Assembly (NCBI RefSeq): GCF_027497195.1
Contig: NZ_CP114905.1
Span: 5,467,001 to 5,531,000 of the forward strand
DNA from: Streptomyces sp. WMMC500
Lineage (GTDB): Bacteria > Actinomycetota > Actinomycetes > Streptomycetales > Streptomycetaceae
Length of the DNA stretch: 64,000 nucleotides
Reading direction: 5' to 3'
The translations under genes were made by a program, and so were the position numbers. Each line of letters starts with the position of its first letter. Position 1 is the first letter of the stretch. Below are positions 18,790 to 27,924 of the stretch, one piece after another. Below the pieces are notes generated by a model. The model did no database searches. It saw only the letters and a list, made by a program, of their open reading frames with translations, and was not told the origin of the DNA.

Positions 18790-21700
18790 GTGCGCCTCAC
18801 CCTGACCGTCGTCGATCCGCTCGGGGGCGACCGTGCCGACGTCGTCCTCGACGCCGAGGCGGAGTCGTCCGTCGGCGACGTCGCCCGCGTCCTGGCGGGC
18901 CAGCTCGACTCGGCCCCGCCGCCGGCCGCTCCGGCGGCACCGCAGGCAGCGCCGCACGCCCTCCACGTGCCGGCCCAGCACGCCCATGCCCAGGCCGCCC
19001 CGGCGCAGGCCCCCGGCGGCTGGGCCACGGCCCCGCCGCCGGCCGCCCCGCCCGGAGCGCCCCCGCCGGCCGTCCCGTTCGGCGCGCCCGGCGCCCCGCC
19101 GCAGCAGCCGGGTGCGGCGGCGCCCGCGCCCCCGCCCGTCTTCGTCGACGGCTTCGCCGTCGACCCCGGCCTGCCCGTCGCCCAGTCCCCCCTGCGCGAG
19201 GGCACGGTCGTCAGCCTCTACGACCCGGTGGGCTGCCCGCCCCGCGAGGTCACGGGCCTGGTCGAACTGCGCATCGTCGGCGGCCCGATGGCCGGCGTGG
19301 TGCACCGCCTGGGCCTCGGCCGCGTCGACGTCGGCAGCGGCAACGCGACGCACATCAGGGTGGGCGACCCGGAGTTGCCCGAGCGCGCCTTCAGCCTCAC
19401 CGTCTCCGCCGACGGCACGTGCAAGGTCCACGTCCACGGCGACCAGGAGAAGGCCACCCTCGACGGCACGACGTTCGCGGAGCTGGCCAAGCCCAAGGAG
19501 AACCCGGACGACGACGACACCCGTCGGGGCCGCAGGCGCCGCCGCCGTGAGGCCCGCCGGGAGGCCCGCCGCAGCCGCCGCGCCGGCACGCCCGCCGCCC
19601 CGCCGCCGCCCCAGGAGCCGCCGCGGAGCAAGGACGCCTGGCCGTACGGGGCGCAGGTCGCCGTGGGCAACTCGCTGTTCGAGCTGGTGCGTTACGCCCC
19701 GCCGGACGCCGCCGTCGCCGTCTCGGACGACGGCGGCGGGCTCGACTACAACCGCCCGCCGCGCCTGCTGCCGCCCGACCGCGAGACCCGCTTCAAGCTG
19801 CCCGCGCCGCCGAAGGAGGGCCAGGCCCGGCCGCTGCCGTGGCTGATGGCGCTGATGCCCGCGGTCATGGGCGTGACCATGTGCCTGGTCATGGGCCGCT
19901 GGTACTACCTGCTGATGGCGTTCATGAGCCCGATCATCATGATCGGCAACTACTTCATGGACAAGAAGCACGGCCGCAAGTCCCACGTGCAGGCCGTCGC
20001 CGAGTACAAGGAACACAAGGCCCGGATCGAGAAGGACGCCCGCGACGCCCTCGTCGCCGAGCGCAACGAGCGGCGGCTGAACGGGCCGGATCCCGCGCTC
20101 CTGCTGTCCACCGCCACCGGGCCGCGCACCCGGCTCTGGGAGCGCCGCCGTACCGACGCCGACCATCTGCTGCTCCGCTTCGGCACGGCCGAGCTGGACT
20201 CCGAAGTCCTGCTGGAGGACCCCGAGCAGGACGAGCACCGCCGCCAGGTGCTGTGGAAGATCCAGGACGCGCCCGTCACGGTGCCCCTGCGGCAGATCGG
20301 CGTCCTCGGCATCGCCGGCGCCGGCGACACCCCGCGCTCGCTGGGCCGCTGGGCCGTCGCGCAGGCCGCCGTGCTGCACAGCCCGCTGGACGTCCAGTTC
20401 TACGTGCTGACCGAGCCCGGCGGGCAGGCCGGCTGGGACTGGACGCGCTGGCTGCCGCACGCCCGCCCGCCCGGCGAGTACGACACCAACGCGCTGGTCG
20501 GCACCGACACCGAGACCGTCGCCGCCCGCATCGCCGAGCTGACCCAACTGCTCGACGCGCGGCAGAAGGCCGCCAAGGACCAGCGCACCAACGGGCCGGC
20601 GTCCTTCAAGGACCCCGACATCGTCATCGTCTTCGACGGCTCGCGCCGGCTGCGCTCGCTGCCCGGCGTGGTGCGGCTGCTGCGCGAGGGCCCGGCGGTG
20701 TCGATGTTCGCCATCTGCCTCGACTCCGAGGACCGCTTCCTGCCCGGCGAGTGCCAGGCGATCGTCGTCGCCGAGCCCAGGCCGGAGGAGCGCGACCCGC
20801 GGACGGCCGCCGCGCAGGGCGGCATCCCCATGCAGCAGGTGGCCGGGGCCGGCGGCCCCGGCGGCGCGGACGGCTTCCCGCCGTTCCGCGTCGGCGCCTG
20901 GGGCACCGGCCACGCGCAGGACGCCGCGCAGCGCGCCGCCGCGGCCGACGGCACGGGGCCGATCCGGCTGCGCGTCGAGCAGGCCGGCGCCGAGCGGCGC
21001 CGCGGGGTGCGCCCGGACTTCGTCTCGCCCGCGTGGTGCGCGCTGGTGGCGCGCGGTCTGTCCCCGGTGCGCGACATCAGCGGCGAGGCCGAGGACGCGG
21101 CCATCCCGTCGTCCAGCCGGCTGCTCGACGTGGTGGAGCTGGAGCCGCCGACCGGGGACGCCATCGCCGCCCGCTGGCAGCTCGGCGGGCAGTCGACGAC
21201 CGCGGTCATCGGCGAGTCGTACGACGGCCCGTTCGCCATCGACATCCGCAAGGACGGCCCGCACGGCCTCATCGCCGGCACCACCGGCTCCGGCAAGTCC
21301 GAGCTGCTGCAGACGATCGTCGCGGCGCTCGCGGTGTCCAACACCCCGGAGAACATGACCTTCGTCCTGATCGACTACAAGGGCGGGTCCGCGTTCAAGG
21401 ACTGCGTCAAGCTGCCGCACACCGTCGGCATGGTCACCGACCTCGACAACCACCTCGTCACCCGCGCCCTGGAGTCGCTGCGCGCCGAGCTGCACCGCCG
21501 CGAGCACATCCTCGCCGACGCCGAGGCCAAGGACATCGAGGACTTCCAGGACCTGCTGCGCCGCGAGCCCGGGAGGTACGCGCCGCTGCCCCGGCTGCTG
21601 CTCGTCATCGACGAGTTCGCCGCCATGGTCCGCGAGCTGCCCGACTTCGTCACCGGCCTGGTCGACATCGCCGCCCGCGGCCGTTCGCTCGGCATCCACC

Positions 21701-23712
21701 TGATGCTCGCCACCCAGCGGCCCAGCGGCGTGGTCTCCCCGGAGATCCGCGCGAACACCAACCTGCGCATCGCGCTGCGCGTCACCGACGGCGGCGAGTC
21801 CGCGGACGTCATCGACGCCCCGGACGCCGGGTTCATCGCCAAGTCCATGCCCGGCCGCGCGTATGTGCGCCTGGGTCACGCCTCCCTCGTCCCGTTCCAG
21901 TCCGGCCGCGTCGGCGGTCGCCGCCCCGGCGCCGTCGACCCGGCGACCGCCCAGCCCTGGGCCGGCCGCCTCGGCTGGACCGAGCTCGGGCGGGGCGCGC
22001 TGAAGCGGCCCGCGGGAGCGCAGCAGGAGGAGGACGAGATCACCGACCTCAAGGTGCTCGTCGACGCGGTCAACGAGGCCAACGAGCGCCTGGGCATCCC
22101 CGAGCAGCACAGCCCGTGGCTGCCCGCGCTCCCGGACAGCATCGAACTCGACGCGCTGCCCGCGCCGCAGGGCGCCGGCCCGCTGCCCCCCGCCCCGTAC
22201 GGGATCGAGGACCTGCCCGCGCAGCAGGCCCGGCGCACCGTCGCCATCGACTTCGCCGACTTCGGCCACCTCATCGTCGGCGGCGCCCCGCGCAGTGGAC
22301 GTTCGCAGATGCTCCGTACGATCGCCGCCTCCCTGGCGCGTACGCACTCGATAGCCGACCTGCACCTGTACGGCATCGACTGCGGCAACGGCGCGCTCAA
22401 CGCGCTGACCCGGCTGCCGCACTGCGGCGCCGTCGTCAGCCGCAACCAGACGGAGCGCGCGGTGCGCCTCATCGGCCGGCTCAAGCAGGAGCTGGGCCGC
22501 CGTCAGGAGCTGCTCGCCGCCGACGGCTTCGCCGACATCGCCGAGCAGCGGGCCGCGGCGGCGGACCCGGAGCAGAAGCTGCCGTACACCGTGGTGCTCC
22601 TCGACCGCTGGGAGGGCTGGCTGCCCACCCTGGGCGAGATCAACCACGGCGACCTGACCGACGAGATCTACGGGCTGCTGCGCGAGGGCGCGAGCGTCGG
22701 CATCCACATGATCATCACCGGTGACCGCAGCGTGCTCACCGGCCGGATCAGCACGCTGACCGAGGACAAGTTCGCCTTCCGGCTGCCCGACCGCTCCGAC
22801 TTCTCCATGATCAGCCTCAACGCCCGGAACATCCCCGAGGACATCGAGCCCGGCCGGATGTTCCGCGCGGAGAGCGGGCTGGAGACCCAGATCGCGGTCC
22901 TGAGCGACGACCTGTCCGGCGCCGCCCAGGCCGCCGCCGTCGCCGCCGTCGGCGAGGCCGCGACGGCGCGGGACGCGGCGGTGCCGCGCTCGCTGCGCCC
23001 GTTCCGCGTCGACGTGCTGCCCAGCCGCCTCGGCTTCGAGGAGGCGTGGGAGATGCGCGACGTACAGGCCCAGGAGAGCTCCAAGCTGTGGGCGCTGGTC
23101 GGCGTCGGCGGCGACGAGCTGATGGGCTTCGGCCCCGACCTGGCCGAGGGCATCCCGGCGTTCATCATCGGCGGCCCGGCCAAGTCCGGGCGGAGCACGG
23201 TGCTGAAGTCGATGGCGCTGACCTACCTCCAGCAGGGCGTGCGCCTGGTCATCGCCGCGCCGCGCCCGTCGCCGATGCGCGAACTGGCGGGCCGCGAGGG
23301 CGTGTTGCAGGTCTTCACCGAGGACGACATCGACGAGGACGAGATGCACGACCTGCTCAAGCAGGCGTCGCCGGACGCGCCGATAGCCGTGCTCGTGGAC
23401 GACGCGGAGATGCTGACGAACTGCGACGCGGGCGACGAGTTCAAGGCCATCCCCCGCCGCGGCGCGGAGCGCGGCTGGGCGCTGGTGCTCGCGGGGGACG
23501 AGGAGGAGGTCGCGTCGGGCTTCTCCGGCTGGCAGGTGGAGGCCAAGAAGGCCCGCCGCGGCGTCGCCCTGTCCCCGCAGGACCCGTCGGCGGGCGACCT
23601 CATCGGCATCCGGCTCAACCGCGGTTCGGTGGGCGACCAGGTGTCGCCCGGCAAGGGCCTGCTGCACCTGGGCGACGGCGAGCCGTTCGCGGTGACGACG
23701 CCGCTGGCGTAA
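18790..23712 (+). CDS. eccC: FHA/EccC-EssC-type type VII secretion ATPase
   Basis: This 1640-aa membrane ATPase should drive export of WXG100 substrates. The N-terminal strand-rich and FHA-like region (residues 1-220, split by a Pro/Ala linker) precedes two membrane helices (about 350-390). Three FtsK/SpoIIIE ATPase domains follow. The first has an intact Walker A, GTTGSGKS (830-837), and Walker B LLLVIDEFAAMV. The second (GGAPRSGRS, 1164-1172) and third (GGPAKSGRS, 1461-1469) have Arg in place of the Walker A Lys. A GAGGAGGAT ribosome site precedes GTG 18790. The FHA-plus-single-chain plan is like Firmicutes EssC. No EccB, EccD, EccE or MycP gene is in the window. Confidence 0.92.
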   Translation: MRLTLTVVDPLGGDRADVVLDAEAESSVGDVARVLAGQLDSAPPPAAPAAPQAAPHALHVPAQHAHAQAAPAQAPGGWATAPPPAAPPGAPPPAVPFGAPGAPPQQPGAAAPAPPPVFVDGFAVDPGLPVAQSPLREGTVVSLYDPVGCPPREVTGLVELRIVGGPMAGVVHRLGLGRVDVGSGNATHIRVGDPELPERAFSLTVSADGTCKVHVHGDQEKATLDGTTFAELAKPKENPDDDDTRRGRRRRRREARREARRSRRAGTPAAPPPPQEPPRSKDAWPYGAQVAVGNSLFELVRYAPPDAAVAVSDDGGGLDYNRPPRLLPPDRETRFKLPAPPKEGQARPLPWLMALMPAVMGVTMCLVMGRWYYLLMAFMSPIIMIGNYFMDKKHGRKSHVQAVAEYKEHKARIEKDARDALVAERNERRLNGPDPALLLSTATGPRTRLWERRRTDADHLLLRFGTAELDSEVLLEDPEQDEHRRQVLWKIQDAPVTVPLRQIGVLGIAGAGDTPRSLGRWAVAQAAVLHSPLDVQFYVLTEPGGQAGWDWTRWLPHARPPGEYDTNALVGTDTETVAARIAELTQLLDARQKAAKDQRTNGPASFKDPDIVIVFDGSRRLRSLPGVVRLLREGPAVSMFAICLDSEDRFLPGECQAIVVAEPRPEERDPRTAAAQGGIPMQQVAGAGGPGGADGFPPFRVGAWGTGHAQDAAQRAAAADGTGPIRLRVEQAGAERRRGVRPDFVSPAWCALVARGLSPVRDISGEAEDAAIPSSSRLLDVVELEPPTGDAIAARWQLGGQSTTAVIGESYDGPFAIDIRKDGPHGLIAGTTGSGKSELLQTIVAALAVSNTPENMTFVLIDYKGGSAFKDCVKLPHTVGMVTDLDNHLVTRALESLRAELHRREHILADAEAKDIEDFQDLLRREPGRYAPLPRLLLVIDEFAAMVRELPDFVTGLVDIAARGRSLGIHLMLATQRPSGVVSPEIRANTNLRIALRVTDGGESADVIDAPDAGFIAKSMPGRAYVRLGHASLVPFQSGRVGGRRPGAVDPATAQPWAGRLGWTELGRGALKRPAGAQQEEDEITDLKVLVDAVNEANERLGIPEQHSPWLPALPDSIELDALPAPQGAGPLPPAPYGIEDLPAQQARRTVAIDFADFGHLIVGGAPRSGRSQMLRTIAASLARTHSIADLHLYGIDCGNGALNALTRLPHCGAVVSRNQTERAVRLIGRLKQELGRRQELLAADGFADIAEQRAAAADPEQKLPYTVVLLDRWEGWLPTLGEINHGDLTDEIYGLLREGASVGIHMIITGDRSVLTGRISTLTEDKFAFRLPDRSDFSMISLNARNIPEDIEPGRMFRAESGLETQIAVLSDDLSGAAQAAAVAAVGEAATARDAAVPRSLRPFRVDVLPSRLGFEEAWEMRDVQAQESSKLWALVGVGGDELMGFGPDLAEGIPAFIIGGPAKSGRSTVLKSMALTYLQQGVRLVIAAPRPSPMRELAGREGVLQVFTEDDIDEDEMHDLLKQASPDAPIAVLVDDAEMLTNCDAGDEFKAIPRRGAERGWALVLAGDEEEVASGFSGWQVEAKKARRGVALSPQDPSAGDLIGIRLNRGSVGDQVSPGKGLLHLGDGEPFAVTTPLA

Positions 23713-23851
23713 CTGCCGTCACACGGCCGGATCGACCCTGCAACCGCGGGGGCGGCGGATTGCGTCTACGGTTGCGAGTTACGAAAAAATGCATGACTGA
23801 CGTCTCGGGGAGGGCCCTCGCGACGACGACAAAAACGGGAGGGTAGCTGCC

Positions 23852-24154
23852 ATGGGCAAGGCCGATGTCGATGTTACATATCAGGACATGCGGGATGCCG
23901 CCAAGCGACTCAAGGACGAGCGGCAGGACATCGACCGCAAGCTGGATGATCTGCGCAAGTACATCCAGAGCCTGGTGAGCGACGGCTACGTGACCGGTCG
24001 GTCCTCGAAGCAGTTCGACCAGTCCTTCGACGAGTTCACCACCGGTGCGAAGAAGACCATCGAGGGCCTTGAGGGAATGGGCGACTTCCTGAAGTCCGCC
24101 GCAGACGCCTTCGAGAACCTGGACTCCGAGCTGGAGAAGGGCCTCAAGGGCTGA
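23852..24154 (+). CDS. WXG100-family type VII secretion substrate
   Basis: This 100-aa helical-hairpin protein has the WXG100 length. The turn reads SDGYVTGRSSKQFD, so the classical Trp of WXG is Tyr-Val-Thr-Gly here. It is almost free of Cys and rich in Lys/Asp/Glu. The start is well supported by GGGAGGG before the ATG. The ATPase gene ends 139 bases upstream and another small partner-like gene follows. It probably pairs with the next protein or with itself and is exported by the EccC-like ATPase. Confidence 0.85.
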   Translation: MGKADVDVTYQDMRDAAKRLKDERQDIDRKLDDLRKYIQSLVSDGYVTGRSSKQFDQSFDEFTTGAKKTIEGLEGMGDFLKSAADAFENLDSELEKGLKG

Positions 24155-24249
24155 CCTTCGCGATTCGGTTCGTTTCGCTTGGCCGGGGCGCCGTGGCATC
24201 GTGTTCGGTGCGGCGGCGCCCCGCTTCGTAGTGACTGGGGGAGAGGCTC

Positions 24250-24582
24250 ATGGGCAACGACGGCGACAGGCTGGCGATCCCGCTCAGCGAGCTCGACGGC
24301 TTCGGCGGCCGGCTACGCAGCATCAAGAACCGGATGAACCGCACGAAGGCCACCTTCGAGTCGTACCGCGACGACATCGGCGACGGCGGCGTGGTCGACA
24401 AGCTGGAGGACTTCGAGTCGGGCTGGAAGGACGGCCGCGGCGACATCGACGACCAGTTGACGAGCCTGGCGGAGATGTCGGACACGGTGGTGCGCGAGGC
24501 GCACAAGGTCGACGTGGACCTGGAGAACGAGCTCAAGAAGGGCACGAAGAAGGAGGAGAGCCAGGTGGGCGGCGGCCAGTAG
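24250..24582 (+). CDS. Small helical WXG100-like protein
   Basis: This 110-aa charged helical protein has no WXG. The turn region SGWKDGRGDIDDQ with a single Trp resembles a WXG100-type hairpin. The tail is Lys/Glu-rich and ends in VGGGQ. A GGGGGAGAG ribosome site precedes the ATG. Together with the preceding gene it looks like an EsxA/EsxB-style pair next to the ATPase. Assignment rests on size, helical pattern and context. Confidence 0.65.
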   Translation: MGNDGDRLAIPLSELDGFGGRLRSIKNRMNRTKATFESYRDDIGDGGVVDKLEDFESGWKDGRGDIDDQLTSLAEMSDTVVREAHKVDVDLENELKKGTKKEESQVGGGQ

Positions 24583-24660
24583 CCGCCCGCGCCCGCTCTC
24601 CCGGCCGGCGACCGCCGCCGGGCCGGCGTCGCATGCCCGCACCCTCCGGCGGAGGAGGCC

Positions 24661-25251
24661 ATGCCGCTACGCCCCGGAATCCGGTCCCGACTGCGGGAGT
24701 TGCTGGCGGCGGGCGCGCAGGGCGCCGCGACGTACACGACGATCAACCCATGGAACTCCCGGCGGACCTTCGCGGCCTTCGCCTACGTAGCCGAGCAGTA
24801 CGGATACGGCTACGCCGGCCTCTCCCCGGCCCACTCCCCGGCCCGCGCCCACCCGGTCTTCGTCTTCCGCCGTCTCCCGGACGCGGCGGACCGCGCGCGC
24901 CGCACGCGCGCCCGCTACCCGGACGCCCCGCTGGGCGGCCCGCTTCCGGGACTGGCCCCCGGCCGCAGGCCGGTGCCGCTGCCGACGGCGCGCCGGGAGG
25001 TGGAGTTGCTCCACGCGCGGATCATGGTGGACCTGTACGGCACGTCGAGCCGCCGGCGGCTCCGGATGCTTGCGGCGGCGGTGCCGCTGGGCGTCCTGCT
25101 CGCCCTCGCGGCCAACGGCGCCCTGCGCCCGGTGCCGCTGGCGGTGGCGGGCGGGGTCGCGGTGGGCTGGTGGCTGTACCTGTGGCTGGCGGCCGTGCTC
25201 ATGCGCCGCCGGCGGCGCGGGTACGCACGCATGCTGGAGCGGGCGGGGTGA
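24661..25251 (+). CDS. Hypothetical membrane protein
   Basis: This 196-aa protein is soluble and Arg/Pro-rich in its first two thirds. Its C-terminal part has two membrane segments (AAAVPLGVLLALAANGAL and LAVAGGVAVGWWLYLWLAAVLM) followed by an Arg-rich end. GGAGGAGG before ATG 24661 and its place after the WXG100-like genes suggest a type VII accessory role. No domain is recognised. Confidence 0.6.
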   Translation: MPLRPGIRSRLRELLAAGAQGAATYTTINPWNSRRTFAAFAYVAEQYGYGYAGLSPAHSPARAHPVFVFRRLPDAADRARRTRARYPDAPLGGPLPGLAPGRRPVPLPTARREVELLHARIMVDLYGTSSRRRLRMLAAAVPLGVLLALAANGALRPVPLAVAGGVAVGWWLYLWLAAVLMRRRRRGYARMLERAG

Positions 25252-25309
25252 GGCGGCAACCCGTACGCGCGCGGCCATGACGGGGTGCCCGACGGGTCGG
25301 CGGCGGAGG

Positions 25310-25942
25310 TCAGTGCGCCGCGGCCGGCGGGTGCGCGGGAGGCTCGACGAGGAGGCCGTTGGCGATCATGTGCGCGGTCTCGGTCAGCGGCTCCTCCAGT
25401 TCCGGGTGCGTCCAGGAGAAGGTGAGCAGGACCGCACTCTCGCGGCCCGTCGGCCGGATCCCGTAGATCACCGAGTACACGAGCGGCGACGTACCGAACG
25501 GGCCTTTCCCTGCGGCGGCCACGAACTGCCGGACCCGAACGGCGGCCCCCGGCTCCAGCGCGACCTCCTCTACGTCCGGCGGGCCGACGTCGTGCGCCGG
25601 GTCGCGGGTGGTGAGCATCTGGGCGAGCCAGGGCAGAGTGATCTCGGGGGTGTCCGCGTCCGGCTGCACCAGCCGGATCTCCAGGGCGGCCACGCGGCTG
25701 TCGTAGCCGCTGAGGTAGAGGCCGAAGGCGGCGAGCGCACCCTGTCTGCGGCTGGTGGCGGCCGCCTCCTCCAGGTCGCGGGCGAGCCGGCGGACCCGGG
25801 CTCGTCTGCCCTCGGCCTCGTATCGCCTGCGCAGCTCCGCCGCCTGCTCGTCGGCCCACGACGACAGGTCTTCGTCCGGGGCGAGCGACAGGGGCACCCA
25901 GTCGGCCGGGCAGTTCACCGTGATGTCCAGGAGTTCGGCCAC
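25310..25942 (-). CDS. Hypothetical type VII-associated protein, paralogue 2
   Basis: This 210-aa soluble protein of unknown function begins DITVNCPADWVPL. Its central helix reads RRLARDLEEAAATSR, and the C-terminal strand region has LLTFSWTHPELEE. It is the last gene of a five-gene minus-strand run (29639 to 25310). It shares plan and size with paralogues 1 and 3. An immunity or chaperone role for the effector candidate upstream is possible but unproven. Confidence 0.6.
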   Translation of the reverse strand: MAELLDITVNCPADWVPLSLAPDEDLSSWADEQAAELRRRYEAEGRRARVRRLARDLEEAAATSRRQGALAAFGLYLSGYDSRVAALEIRLVQPDADTPEITLPWLAQMLTTRDPAHDVGPPDVEEVALEPGAAVRVRQFVAAAGKGPFGTSPLVYSVIYGIRPTGRESAVLLTFSWTHPELEEPLTETAHMIANGLLVEPPAHPPAAAH

Positions 25943-25949
25943 GATCAGG

Positions 25950-26558
25950 TCATTCCGTCCAGGTCAGCGAAGCGGCGACGGCGTCGAACAGGGCCGCCAT
26001 GTCGTCGGCGATCGGGTCGAGCGGACTGGAGAAGGCCAGCAGCAGAAAGGCGTTCGTGCCGGGCACGGGCAGGTGGTAGTCGACCGAGGTGACGGGCAGC
26101 GGGTTGCCGCTGGGATCGTCCGCCGGCGGGACGGTCCGGGTGCGGACGCGGACCGCGCGGCCCGCGGGCAACTCCTCGATCGTCACGTCCTGGTCCACGG
26201 GGCCGTCGTCGGCTATGGCCTTGGCCAGGGCCTCCAGCGGCACCTGCCCCTCGTGCGGCGGCGGGGCGAGGGTGACGACGAGCGAGGCGGGGATGCCCAC
26301 CGGGCCCGCCGTCTGCAGGCTGATGTAGAGCTCGATGCCGCCGCCGCGGTGCGCTTCCGCCGCCCGGTCGAGCAGTTCCCGGCGGGTCTGCTCCTTCAGG
26401 TGCGGAGCGTTGTCGATGCCCCGGTACTGCTGCTCGACGAGCGCGCCGACCGCCGCCTTCCGGTGTTCGGGTTCCAGCAGGATGCGGAACCAGCCGTCCG
26501 GGACCAGCAAGCGGTAGTCCGAGGGCGGCCGGGGTTCTTCGGGGTGCTCCTCGGTCAT
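25950..26558 (-). CDS. Hypothetical type VII-associated protein, paralogue 3
   Basis: This 202-aa soluble protein begins RLLVPDGWFRILLEPEHR and ends LFDAVAASLTWTE, echoing the FDAITSTF end of paralogue 1. The middle HLPVPGTNAFLLLAFSSP strand is also shared. ATG 26558 overlaps the stop of the upstream membrane protein (ATGA), and a GGAGG ribosome site lies 8 bases ahead. It is translationally coupled and only 7 bases separate it from paralogue 2. Confidence 0.62.
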   Translation of the reverse strand: MTEEHPEEPRPPSDYRLLVPDGWFRILLEPEHRKAAVGALVEQQYRGIDNAPHLKEQTRRELLDRAAEAHRGGGIELYISLQTAGPVGIPASLVVTLAPPPHEGQVPLEALAKAIADDGPVDQDVTIEELPAGRAVRVRTRTVPPADDPSGNPLPVTSVDYHLPVPGTNAFLLLAFSSPLDPIADDMAALFDAVAASLTWTE

Positions 26559-27895
26559 GCGGGCGCCTCCGTTCCTTCTGCTGCTCGCCGGTCCAGCCGC
26601 AGCCGGCTGTCCAGATACGGGATCAGCCGTGACAGCCCGGCCGTGAGGGCCATGAGCCCGCCGAGCACCACCGTGGCCCACCCGGCGGCGGAACCGCCGT
26701 CCCGGAGCAGGCCGGAGCCGTAGGCCAGGGCGAGCAGCGGCCCGATGACGCACAGCGCGCCGGTGGTGGCGACCGGCAGCGGTCCTTCGGGGATACGGGC
26801 CGACCTGCGGGCTGCGCCGGGTGGCAGCGGGGCCATGGTCACGGTGTCGGCCGTCGCCAGCGGGTCCGTCGGCCAGAGGGCGTTCCTGCCGAGTTCGCTC
26901 TCGCGTACGGGCAGGCCCGACGTTCTCCCGAGGTCGCGCCACCGATCCGCCCCGGCGGCGCCCGCGAACCAGGCGCCCCACGGCAGCGCCCCGCGCACCG
27001 CCCCGTCACGGCCGCGCAGTTCCACGCCCAGCGGCTCCCGCTGCCCGGTGCGGCGCACCCGGACGAACCCGGTCACGGCGTGCGGGCCGGCGAGCGGCAG
27101 CCAGCGTTCGCGGCCGGCGCTGTCGACCAGGACGATGTCGTCCTTCTGTACCCGCACCGCGGCGGTGGTGAGGAAGCGCGGAGTCGCGCCCGCGTCCGCT
27201 CCCGGTGCCGGGGCGTACCGGGCCAGCACCTCGGGGCGGCTGCGCCGCTCCACCCACCTGCTCCACGGGCGCAGGGCGGCGTGATTCAGGGTCCAGACGC
27301 ATCCGGCCGCGGCCATCAGGACGGCGAGCCAGGGCGGTGAGCTGTCGGTGAGGATCACCGCGACCATCGAGAGGGTCCAGAGCGGGAGTGCCAGTCGGCG
27401 TGTGTACAGGTACCAGTCCGGCAGCGCGTGCCCCGGCCGGAGCTGTCTGCCCCTGCGCCGCGACGTCCGGTCCAGCAGGGCGTCTTCCGGGTCGGTCACG
27501 GTACGGAGCGGGACGCCGCAGGATGTCAGCAGCGCGTCGAGCCCGGTACGGGTGAGCAGGGCCGTCCCCCCGGCGTGCCGGTCGAAGAGGGCCGGCGACT
27601 CGGGCAGCCAGTCTCCGACGGGGATCTCCCGCACCAGCCTGCCGTCCGCGTCCTGCAACTGCACCCGGCCCCAGGAACCGGCGACCGGCGGTCCACCGTG
27701 TCCCCACGCGGGCGCGGCCTGCGCGTCGAGGAACACGGCCCCGGTGATCCCGCCGTCCCCCACCGGGTAACGGCGCCGTCTGCCGCTCCTCGTGGTCAGG
27801 ACCAGCCCGGTGCCGTCGTGGCCGAGCCGTGCGCGGCGTGCGATGTCCAGGCCGGGCGGCCCCGCGGCGTACGGCCGCAGCACGGGGGCGGCCAC
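26555..27895 (-). CDS. Hypothetical membrane protein of the type VII effector module
   Basis: This 446-aa protein has soluble N- and C-terminal parts with a membrane pair near the middle (LALPLWTLSMVAVILTD, WLAVLMAAAGCVWTL) and another near the C-terminus (TGALCVIGPLLALAYG, GWATVVLGGLMALTAGL). It starts at GTG 27895 behind GAGAGGAG. An in-frame GTG nine codons upstream is possible. It lies 29 bases after the effector candidate and is coupled to paralogue 3. It may be an immunity or accessory membrane protein, but no domain is recognised. Confidence 0.62.
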   Translation of the reverse strand: MAAPVLRPYAAGPPGLDIARRARLGHDGTGLVLTTRSGRRRRYPVGDGGITGAVFLDAQAAPAWGHGGPPVAGSWGRVQLQDADGRLVREIPVGDWLPESPALFDRHAGGTALLTRTGLDALLTSCGVPLRTVTDPEDALLDRTSRRRGRQLRPGHALPDWYLYTRRLALPLWTLSMVAVILTDSSPPWLAVLMAAAGCVWTLNHAALRPWSRWVERRSRPEVLARYAPAPGADAGATPRFLTTAAVRVQKDDIVLVDSAGRERWLPLAGPHAVTGFVRVRRTGQREPLGVELRGRDGAVRGALPWGAWFAGAAGADRWRDLGRTSGLPVRESELGRNALWPTDPLATADTVTMAPLPPGAARRSARIPEGPLPVATTGALCVIGPLLALAYGSGLLRDGGSAAGWATVVLGGLMALTAGLSRLIPYLDSRLRLDRRAAEGTEAPA

Positions 27896-27924
27896 GTGTG
27901 TTCTCCTCTCCCGGGTGGTCACCG

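Noticed and set aside
18652-23667. 1671-codon minus-strand open frame opposite the secretion ATPase
   Set aside because: The opposite strand has unmistakable FtsK motifs. The minus frame is a GC-rich third-position artefact.
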